A DNA stretch of 64,000 bases from Apis mellifera. Its lineage: Eukaryota > Arthropoda > Insecta > Hymenoptera > Apidae. The notes below the pieces were generated by a model. It did not search any database, was not told the origin of the DNA, and was given only the letters and a program-made list of their open reading frames with translations. The translations under genes were made by a program, and so were the position numbers. Positions 51,931-62,700 of the stretch are shown one piece after another. Each line of letters starts with the position of its first letter. The first letter of the stretch is position 1. The stretch lies in contig NC_037653.1 of the NCBI RefSeq assembly GCF_003254395.2, positions 4,833,783 to 4,897,782 of the forward strand, in the 5' to 3' direction.

Positions 51931-53119
51931 TTTTGATATCTATAAATAAAATAATATATTTAACGTGTTTTTTATTGTTTAAACAAATAAATTAATTATT
52001 TAAATAATTACCTGAATAATTATAAAACACACATAGAAAATATTTGTATAATAAGTGGAAGCACTTCTATTGAATATTTATATAAAATTTTTTTTAATAA
52101 TGTTTTAATCAATTATTTATATTGATTCAGACAATGATAAATATAAAATTCTAGGTTATGCTTATAATTTTTTTTTATTAACATCAAATGTCAAAATTAG
52201 AATTCCAAATTTGCAATTTTTTTTTGAAAATATTTTATAAATATCATATTATTATTATTTTTAAATGTTAAATTTTTAACATTGTTTCTAAAAAATAATT
52301 TTCAAATTCACATACAACTGATATCTTTTCTAATATGTTACAAATAATACAGTCATATATACTGTTTATTTAAATCAAAAAATAAATAAATCTTAATTTT
52401 ATAAAATAAAATTTATAATAAAAATTAAAATTTATACTTTTTGTCACATATTTTTATTTTATATTACAATTTAAATTTTATAAATGCATTTTTATTTAAA
52501 CATATATAGTTAGCAAAATAAATTGTATATACATTAGATATAAATAGATATAAATATAATAGATATATATATATAATAGACATTTGAAATATTTAATTTC
52601 AATTTTAATTGTAGTGAATGAAAATAGAATATGTTTTTTTTACTGAATAATGTTCTCATAATATCATTTAAAAAATATTATATTTTATAAGATCAACATT
52701 GTACAAAATAACATTTTACTTTCATATATATATATGATATATATAATATGATATTGATACGTCAAGTTAAAAATCACTTGTGTGTGCGCATTTTGTGATA
52801 CATTCATAGGCCAATAAAGTTATAATAATGAAACATTAAATTATAATAATGAAATTCTTCAAATTTTATTAATTAATATAATAATTCTCATTTAATTTTT
52901 ATATAAAATGAATATCAAAATATCAAAATATCAAAATGAATATATTTTTTATATATATAAAAAATAAGACAATGATGATCTGAATTAAATTAAATTGAAT
53001 TAAATGTATATTGAATATTCATAATATAAATGATATTACAATATATTAATTTAAACATTAAAATTTGAATATTTAATGAAAAAAATTAAAATAATTTGTT
53101 TTATTTTAAACATGCAAGT
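51931..53119. other. REV3 upstream region and G-gamma-1 3' UTR
   Basis: Both genes lie on the minus strand, so this holds the REV3 promoter and 5' UTR and the 3' UTR of the gene to its right. It is AT-rich, and no further gene was seen. Confidence 0.5.
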
Positions 53120-53332
53120 TTAAAAAATGGTACAGTAACTTCTTTCACGAAAGGGATTTGATTTTTGTGATGAAAAACCAACCAAAAGATAATCTTCCTG
53201 TTCGTGTTCTGTGATATATTTCATGATATCTTCGACAGCTTTGCTAACCGTAATTCGTTTTAAAGCAGCTTCACGTCGTAGCTGCTCCGTGATTTGTCGT
53301 TGTTGTTGTAAATTCGTAGTCACCATATCCAT
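53120..53332 (-). CDS. Ggamma1: G protein gamma subunit, gamma-1 type
   Basis: A single coding exon of 70 residues from the ATG at 53332 to the stop at 53120, the same length as Drosophila G-gamma-1. The sequence runs MDMVTTNLQQQRQITEQLRR, then a helical middle, MKYITEHEQEDYLLVGF, the NPF motif in SNPFRERS and a C-terminal CTIF. EHEQEDYLL and NPFRE are hallmarks of the family. The CaaX box (Cys-Thr-Ile-Phe) directs prenylation and membrane attachment of the G-beta-gamma dimer, which signals downstream of G-protein-coupled receptors and in asymmetric cell division. An in-frame open stretch upstream lacks an ATG, so 53332 is the natural start. It faces CCT8 head-to-head. Confidence 0.93.
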   Translation of the reverse strand: MDMVTTNLQQQRQITEQLRREAALKRITVSKAVEDIMKYITEHEQEDYLLVGFSSQKSNPFRERSYCTIF

Positions 53333-53858
53333 AACAGATAAAGGCAACAAAATTTTTTATGAAATACTAAAATATACAAAAATATATTTTAAATTTCTTT
53401 TGATTATTTATTTATAATTTCTATAAAATTTAATTTACCAATTTTTAATAATAAATTCCAAAAATATGGAACACTTGACGATACTTAAATTATTATTATA
53501 CTTTTACTACAAACCACTAAATTTTATCAGTTTTATATTTCAAGCCTATCCCTTAAGGTTCATTTTCATAAAGATTAATTTTAATAATCAGAACTATTAC
53601 AATAATATAAAATTTACATAAATATTTTTTTAAATTTAAATAAATAATGATTTTTTTATTATTCTATTAAATATTTAAAAATTAATAAAAGATATTATAA
53701 AAACTTTTATAATTTTAAGATTAGAATTATTAAAGAGCGATGTCGCTGTAATCGCAATTATGGAAAAACATCTAGATTGTTCATTATTTTTGACTTAAAA
53801 GTTGCCTATTAATCTTAAAATACACACGAGGTATAAAAATCTGATTTTTAAAAAAATC
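53333..53858. promoter_or_regulatory. Divergent promoter region of G-gamma-1 and CCT8
   Basis: The two initiation codons are 526 bases apart on opposite strands, so both promoters and 5' UTRs must fit here unless upstream non-coding exons exist. The part at about 53730-53850 is less AT-rich (GAGCGATGTCGCTGTAATCG) and probably marks the CCT8 start region. Confidence 0.45.
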
Positions 53859-56425
53859 ATGGCTTTTCATGTACCAAAGGCACCGGGCATGGCCCAAATG
53901 CTTAAAGAAGGAGCTCGTGTAAGCACAAAATGTTTTTTGAATATTTATTTATATATTATAAGCTAAATTATGATTAAAAAATATTTGTCAAATGAAATAT
54001 GACACAAACATCAAACATTATCTTTTATGAATGGATATTTAACATATATTTTTTATACTCTGTTTAAAATCAAAAAAAAAATTTTTAAATTCTTTTTATT
54101 TTTATTTTACCAATATTTTTTTATAATTAAATTAATATTATCTATACATATATAATAAAATTTTACAAATTACAAATTATTAATATTAATAGATTTCTTT
54201 ATACGATAGTAATAATTTTATTAATAATTAATTAAAAAAAATTATTAATTAAAAAAAATATGAGGTATTCAATATTATTTAATATAAAATTAGAGAATTG
54301 TCATTATAAATGAAAAAACTATAATTTAAGATATGTTACTCATCAACAATTTATATCATTAGTTGTAAAATTATATTTAATAAATTTTAATTTTTAATTA
54401 CATGTAGTTTTTAGATAAGTAATAAACTTATAAGAAAAATTATAAAACATACAATTATTTTAATATTATTTATATTATTTTAATATTATTTTATAATTAA
54501 TAAAAAATAATATATGAATTAAAATATATTTTATATATTCAATAATATGTTAATTATTGATAATATAATTTTATAATATGTAATATTATTTTCTCTTTCA
54601 GTATTTCTCAGGTTTAGAAGAAGCAGTATATGGAAATATATCAGCATGTAAACAATTTGCACAAACTGTTAGGACTGCTTATGGCCCAAATGGCATGAAT
54701 AAAATGATAATTAATCATATTGAAAAATTGTTTATCACTAATGATGCTGCTACAATTATTAATGAATTAGAAGTTGAACATCCAGCTGCTAAATTAATAG
54801 TTCTTGCATCAAAAATGCAAGAAGCAGAAGTTGGTGATGGCACTAATTTTGTAATAATTTTTGCTGGTGCACTTCTTGAAGCTGCAGAAGAATTACTTCG
54901 TTTGGTAAAATTTTTAAAATAATTAATATTATTTGATTAATTATAATCATAAATTAGAAATATATAAATAATAAACATTTTTTTATATCAATATTTTTAT
55001 ATTAGGGAATTACTACGTCTGAAATAGTTGAAGGATATGAAGCTTCGTTAGAGAAAGTTTTACAAATATTACCAACATTAGTTTGTTATGAAATAAAAGA
55101 TTATAAAGATGAAAAACAAATAAAAATGGGAATTAAAACAGCTATTATGAGTAAACAATATGGAAATGAAGAACCACTTACTTCTCTTGTTGCACAAGCT
55201 TGTATTTCTATTTTACCAAAAAAGAGTACTTTTAATGTAGATAATGTACGTGTTTGTAAAATACTTGGTAGTGGTATATCCAGTTCTGAAGTTGTACAAG
55301 GAATGGTATTTAAAAGACAAGTTGAAGGAGATGTTACAAGAAAAGATAATAGCAAAATTGTTGTCTATACTTGTGCTGTAGATATCATACAAACTGAAAC
55401 AAAAGGAACAGTATTAATAAAGACAGCAGATGAATTAATGAAATTCTCTAGAGGAGAGGAATCTTTATTAGAATCTCAAATAAAAGCAATTGCTGATAGT
55501 GGAGCTAGTGTGATTGTTTCAGGAGGAAAGTTTGGAGATATGGCTTTACATTATATGAATAAATATAATTTAATGGCTGTTCGTATACCTAGCAAGTTTG
55601 ATATTAGGAGATTATGTAAAACTGTTGGTGCTACTGCACTTTCAAAACTAGTTAAGAAAAATAATTTTATTTTTTAATCATTTATTTTTTAATATATTAT
55701 AAAGATCTAATTAATTATTTTTGTTTTTAGGCTCCACCATCTAAGGAAGAACTGGGATATGCAGATTCAGTATATATTGATGAAGTTGGTGATACTATAG
55801 TAGTAAAGTTTGCAATAAGTGGTAAAGATAGTCGTGTTAGCACTATAATCGTTCGAGGATCTACAGAAAATTATATGGATGATATTGAACGAGCTATCGA
55901 TGATGGAGTTAATACATTTAAAGGAATAACAAGAGATGGAAGATTTGTTCCTGGAGCGGGTGCTACAGAAATTGAACTTGCTTCACAGCTTAGTACTTAT
56001 GCAGATACTTTACCAGGCTTAGAACAATATGCAGTACGCAGATTTGCAACAGCTCTAGAAGTTTTTCCAAAAACCTTAGCAGAAAATAGTGGAAGTTATG
56101 CTTCAGAACTTTTATCCAAACTTTATTCTGCACATAAAGAAGGCAAAAAAAATTATGGTTTTAACATTGATGTACGCATTTATTTAAATTTTTTATTAAA
56201 CTTCATAATTAATTTGTAATAAAATATATTTTTTTATAGCAAAAAGGAGGTCTTATCGATACAGTTGAAAGTGGGATTTTAGATTTATTCTTAACAAAAC
56301 AATGGGGTTTAAAATATGCTGTTGGTGTTGCATGCACTGTACTTAAAGTCAATCAAATTATTATGGCAAAACGTGCAGGAGGACCAAAAGTACCAGGTGG
56401 TGGTATTCGTGATGACGACGAGTAA
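53859..56425 (+). CDS. CCT8: T-complex protein 1 subunit theta (chaperonin CCT8)
   Basis: Five exons: 53859-53918, 54602-54904, 55006-55650, 55731-56171 and 56240-56425 (544 residues, the family length). Group II chaperonin motifs are present: VRTAYGPNGMNKM (nucleotide binding), the ITNDAATI-type segment, EVGDGTNF (the GDGT phosphate-binding motif), the apical domain with SGASVIVSGGKFGDMALHY, RIPSKFDIRRLCKTVGATAL, and the returning equatorial domain FVPGAGATEIELA. The C-terminus ends in acidic residues after GGPKVPGGG. CCT8 is one of eight different subunits of the cytosolic TRiC ring that folds actin, tubulin and other proteins with ATP. The donor of exon 3 is GTTAAG. A 683-base first intron follows a short 20-codon first exon. 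Confidence 0.96.
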
Positions 56426-57136
56426 TATATAAAACATTTCATATATACAAATTTCAATGTATACATATAAAACATTTAATTACTCACTAATTCTTATATT
56501 TATTTTGTAATGTTACATTAAATTGGCTTTACATTAAACTTCATGTTAAACAAAAATATTTGTAAAGAAAACATTAATACATTTATTCACACTTTTTTTA
56601 ATGAAAAAAACATACATAAAAATTAAAATGTTTTATATTTTCCTTCAAACTAGTTATATACAAATTAAATATATTTTTATTTTAATTGTTCAATTTTTCT
56701 TATTTTATTAAAAACATAATATTTTTAAAAATTTAATTTTTTATTAATTTATTTAAGTTGTTATTTAAATTGTAACATTAAATTATAACATAGAGGTTAA
56801 CATTATAATTAATGCAATAATAAAATATATTTTAACAATATTTATTAATAATAAATTATCTCGTAAAATAATATAAAGTATAAAATTTTTCATTAAATAT
56901 ATTTAGTTTAATTAAATTTACATATAATTTATAATTAAATTTAAATAAAGGTTAAATACATATGAACTATATCTTGATAATAAAAAAACATTATAGATAA
57001 AATCTTGACTGTGCTGGGTGCTGTGTATCATATTTGTTTCTTCATGTAAAGATAAGTAAAGTTACATAATATTACAAATATTGTAAGTGCTTTTTATATC
57101 AATAATTATAGTGGAATATTTATTTGTAAAAGAAAA
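56426..57136. other. Spacer between CCT8 and hydroxypyruvate isomerase
   Basis: The CCT8 3' UTR and the promoter of the next plus-strand gene (less AT-rich around 57000-57040). No gene or RNA feature recognised. Confidence 0.5.
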
Positions 57137-58263
57137 ATGAACAGTATCAATTTAAAATTTGCTTCCAATTTATCTTTTATGTTTATTGAGGCACCATCTA
57201 TCATTGATAGATATAAATTGGCAAAAGAAGCTGGTTTTAAAGCAGTAGAAAGTGGATTTCCTTTTGGTTTTTCTATTGAAGATGTATCAAAAGCCAAAAA
57301 AAATGCAGATATTGAACAAGTTCTTATAAATGTGTTTACAGGTTAATTTAAAAATTATAATTTGTATAAAATATTATATAAATAATGATTAATTTAATAA
57401 TAATTATAATAATTATTACAATATAATTTTGGAAATAGGTGATATTTCTAAAGGAGAATTAGGATTTGCAGCAATACCTGGAGAAGAAGAAAACTTCAAA
57501 AAAAGTATTGATTTAACAATAGAATATGCAAATGCTTTAAATTGTAAACGGTAAAAGGAATTTAATTTGATAAATTAATGAATATTTTTCTAAAAATCAA
57601 TGTTTCAATTTATTTTTTGCACTATTTTTTTTAGAATTCATGTAATGTCAGGCAAAGTAAATCAAATAACAACTATTAATGATGATACTTATATAAAGAA
57701 TCTTTTATATGCAGTAGAGAAATTTGAAAAAGAAGGAATAATTGCACTTATAGAACCTATTAATAATATTACTGTGCCAAATTATTATATGAATAGTTTT
57801 CAAAAGGGTAATCATCTAATGCAAAATATATTTTTATTTTAATATAAAATTATCATTTTTATCATATGTTATTTTTTATTTAGGCTTAGATGTGATAAAA
57901 AAGATAAATAAATCAAATTTAAAACTACAACTTGATATTTTCCATTTACAACATATTTGTGGCAATATTACAAAAAACATCAAGGAACTTTTACCATATA
58001 TAGGTATATAATTTATATGAAATTATTTCATATATAAATATATGAAATAAAATATATATTTCTTTTAATTTATAGGTCATATACAAATTGCTCAAGTACC
58101 AGATAGACATGAACCTGATACTTCTGGAGAAATAGATTATAAATATGTTCTTTCACTTCTAGAAACAGAAGGATATAATGATTATATTGGTTTAGAATAT
58201 CATCCAATGTCATCTTCAATAAATGGATTAAATTGGATACAAAAATATGGTTATAAATTATAA
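57137..58263 (+). CDS. HYI: Putative hydroxypyruvate isomerase
   Basis: Five exons: 57137-57341, 57439-57550, 57635-57807, 57884-58003 and 58076-58263 (265 residues, typical of the family). A xylose-isomerase-like TIM barrel is evident. Strand ends carry the expected metal and substrate ligands: IALIEPIN (Glu), LQLDIFHLQ (Asp and His), HIQIAQVPDRHEPDTSGEID (Gln, with the Arg/His pair), and YIGLEYHP (final Glu). The N-terminal FASNLSFMFIEAPSIIDRY block and AGFKAVESGFPF are also characteristic. The bacterial enzyme interconverts hydroxypyruvate and tartronate semialdehyde; the Drosophila orthologue is known as gip, and animal function is poorly defined. All presumed catalytic residues are present. 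The first donor is GTTAAT. Confidence 0.9.
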
Positions 58264-59725
58264 TATACGCTTTAAAAATATATATTGAAAACTTTTATTT
58301 TTTATTATTATATGTATATGGAAATGATAAATATCTATTTTTCATAATAATTACATATATTTTATATTACAATTTATGTTTCCCATAATATTAATTTAAA
58401 TTTAATATTATAATATTATAAATAATTTAAATTTACTTTATATATATATATGTATATATATACATAAAAAATTTAAAAGTAAATAAATGTGTTAAAAAAA
58501 AATTTTTTAAATTTCTTTATATATTAATATTTTTTTATAATTACTATTTATAATTAAATTGAATATAATCATCCTTTTTAATATTATATATTATTAGATA
58601 TTAACTTTTTATTAAAAATATTAATTATTTAATATTTAATTATTATTTAATAAATTTAAACAAAAATATTTAAATCAATTTAATCAGTGTTGACACAGTT
58701 ATTCTTAAATAATACATTGAAGTTTAATAAAAAAAATGAAGTACAATATAAAAAATATAAAAATAAGACTTTTTTTTAGAAAACATACATAATTTTGCTG
58801 ATTATAAAAAATATTTTTAAATACATGATATTTAAAGTAAATTATTATATTAGTTTTTGATAATATCTTTAACATATATATAAATGGAAATAAAATATTA
58901 AAACAATTTTATCTATATTTGATATATTCTATACATTTGATATTCTGTATATACCAAATATAGATAAAATTGTTTTAATATTTTATTTTTTGGCAATTAT
59001 ATTAAAATATTAAAATATTCTTAAATATTCTTATTTAATAACAATAATAATTTTATTACTTTGTAGTATCTTTAATTCATATTTTCTTTATAAAATCATT
59101 ATTTATAATTAATAACAATATTTTAATTATAAATATGTAGATCTCATCAAATTATTTCTCTATTTTTTATATCCTAATAGAATTATTAACTTAATAACTA
59201 TAAAATTTGGTATTATAAATTATAATTATAATTACATATATACTCAATAATAACTGTATATATCAATAATAATAATAATATTGCATATATATATCTAAAA
59301 TTTTGAAAATTTTTTTAAGATTATATTATTCTAGTTTCTGTTATTAATTTTTATAATATGTGTAAGAGAATTATAAAAGTTCTATATATAAGAATTATGA
59401 AATAATATACGATATTAAATATAACCTAAATATTAATCCTTTACATTTGTATATCAAATTATTATAATAAAAGAATTAAGAAATAACTAATATAAATATA
59501 TTTACAATTAGAAAAAATTATTAAAAAATATTTAATTTGCAAGTAAAAAATCATCAAAATATGTTTAAATTTTTTTTAAAGATAAGTTTTTTAAAGATAA
59601 GTTTTAATTAAAAGAAAAAAAAAATAGCAAGTGCAAAGGATTTATATAAAAATTTTTAAATCAAATTCTATTATTTAGCAAAAAAAATTTGTTATAATAA
59701 AAATAAATAAATTTTAAAAGTTATT
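58264..59725. other. Tail-to-tail spacer between HYI and the palmitoyltransferase gene
   Basis: AT-rich, with no gene. It includes 3' UTRs from both sides and a long inverted repeat at 58888-58988. Confidence 0.55.
58888..58988. repeat. Long inverted repeat (hairpin) with 34-base arms
   Basis: The arm at 58888-58921 and the reverse complement of 58955-58988 match across about 34 bases, separated by a 33-base spacer that is itself partly palindromic. The arm begins AAATAAAATATTAAAACAAT. The size resembles a tiny foldback or MITE-like element, but no target-site duplication was recognised. Confidence 0.8.
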
Positions 59726-62700
59726 TCAAACAATTTCAGTTGTATTCACCAATGGTTGATTGGCATCCATTATATGGCCTATCACAGTAGTGCTGTAAAA
59801 TATTTAAAAAATATTTAATATATAATAATCATATATATACAGATTAATTTAAAAAAGTTATTTTACAATTAAATTATATCAGCAATTATAAGATTATAAA
59901 AATACAATGTTAATGTCAAAAACTGTAATACATAATACCATCAAAAAATTATTAATATTTCAAATTTTCACTAAAATAATATTGCATTTTCACTAAAATA
60001 AGCATTAATATTTATAATATTTATAATTTTTAAATAAAAGATCTTAAACATGCAATAATACAAAACTCAATTTGGCTATATATTAATTTTAAATAAATAA
60101 TTTACATTTTTTAATACAATTTATTTAAAAAATAATATTAGGTATTATTTATTAAATTAGTTAAATTCAATTATAATAAAAATGTAAGTATTAAAATATA
60201 AAACTTTTTTAAAAATTATTATTTAATAAAAATGATATATTTTTTATTTTATATAGTAAATTTTCAAACATTTATATTTCGTTTTATTGGATAAACATTT
60301 ATCAATATGAAAAATTAAATTTGAATATACTTTCGATTAAACAATTTAATATTACCCAATTAAATGCCAAAACCATTAGTTTCTTCTATCAAAGTGAATC
60401 TGTGATAGACCTGTAGTCAAGGACTTGACATTCACTATATTAAATACATATATATCAGTATGAATAATTATATCAATACCATATATATATAAATCAATAA
60501 AGAATATGCATATGATTAATAAAATTAAATTTTTATTAAATTAGATTATTATGTTTAAATTTGAGCAAAAAATTATAATTTCATTTTAAAATATGTACAT
60601 ATATTAATTATATAACGTATATAGTACATTAATGACAACATGCATTTAAAAAAAATTAATGTATTATTTAATAAGCTACAATAAGCAAGCAAAGTTAGTA
60701 TAGTTTATAAAAATACATATATATAATGTAAAATACATGTATACATAATATAATAAAATAACATATAATTACAATATAAAAATAAAACTTTTAAAATTTA
60801 TATATAAAAATTTAATATATATATAATTCATAAATTATTTATATTATATAATAAATTTTTATAAATTAATTATATGTAATAGGATATACATAAAATAATT
60901 ATGCATTCATATACATTAATCAATGTTAAAATGAAAAAATAAAAATTAAAAAATATTCAAGTTGAAATTAAATATAAAAATATTTTTATAGATTAATATA
61001 TTGAAATTTCATTTCAACTTTATCAATTTATTTTGCTGTTTTTTCTTACAACATTTTTGATTAATAATAGACAGTGAAATTTATATACGTACATTTTTCA
61101 TTAATAATATCTTATATCTTATATGTTAATAAATGCTTAAATAATAAATATAATAACATGAAATTAATATAATCATATAACAATTTATATAATTTTTATT
61201 ATCTTTTTAGTCATAATTTCTTCTTTTACTTATTGTACAAATTATATATTTGTACTAGTCATTATAAAAATTTGTAATATTTTCCATATTTGTTTTTCTA
61301 TATAATTTAATTTCTATATTTTTTTATATAATACAAGCTCCTAGTAAACTCTTTATTAATGATATTTTTATGATAGTTTGATACTAATGAAAAAAAAAAA
61401 TTAAATTTTAAAATTTTTTATAATTTTTTTAAACTATTTATTTCTTTATAATAATATTTTGATAAAAATAAAGAGTTTACAATAAATACAATTAATACCC
61501 TTAATGCTGTATCTTTTTTTTTCATAAGACAATGATATTAACTTATTATTATTTCTTATTTATAAAAAAAAAATCAAAAATATGATCTGATAATAATATA
61601 AAAAGTTATTTAGATGAGATTTGCAGAATACTTCTGACTAATATGAGTTTTGTACTAAAAATATTTATTTGGACAATGTATATAAACTAATGCACTGTCT
61701 CAAAATAGGGATTCACAGGCTACACAATACCTGATTGTGACCCATAAGGAGGTGGAGAATCAAGTTCAGTCTCATCACCCCATTGTTGGGTAGTATGTCC
61801 CAACAAAGTATGTGTATCTTCATTGCACAGCCGTTCAGGAAAGTTTATCCCATCGCCAAAACTGTAACCCACACTCTACCTTCTACTTCATGTAATCCTA
61901 TATTATTTTTAGAAGTAGCGTATCTATTAATTTTTAACAAATATAAAAATTATAAAAGGTATTGATTGATTGTGAAATGAAATATTTTAAAATTTTATAT
62001 AAATTTTAATTTTCAATATATTTTTCATTCTTTTTCTTTTATGTTTGCTTTTAATTTATTATTTTAATTTATATTTATTTTTTTATTATTTGTAATATAA
62101 AAAAATATAAAATAAAAGTAATATAGTTACACTACTTCTAATCAAATAAATATCAATCTGCAAGAACCAGATGCACAATATCTTTTATAATAATAAGAAA
62201 ATTAAATAACAATAATTTTTATTAGCATACAATATAATGCATCTACAAATAATATGCATTCAAAATAAAAATAATACCTATTTTAAAGTCCATTTCAATT
62301 ATCTTCAGATTAAATTCAAGATGCAAATTTGATCTCACTGTAGGCATATAAATATTATAAATTTTAATACAATTGTTATCATTTTATTACAAAAAAATAA
62401 AACAATATTCATAAATATAATGATAAAAATTATATTTTTTGATGTATCATAAAAAGTTAATATTGTATTAATTAGAATTCATAATTTTTGCAAAACACGT
62501 TTCAACAAATCACAAAACACACATCTCATAAATTAACAGTTAATAAAAAGTATTAGAAACATATAGCTATAATATTAAAATTATAATTTCATTAATATTA
62601 TATTACTTTCAATGTTAATAATTCAATCACATTTGTAAATATGACATTGGCTTTTATAATAGAATAAAAGCACAAATAAAATAAATAGTTGCATGCATTC

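Noticed and set aside
61783..61965. 60-codon plus-strand open frame
   Set aside because: It is antisense to the palmitoyltransferase exon 61731-61861, which fits in phase on the minus strand.
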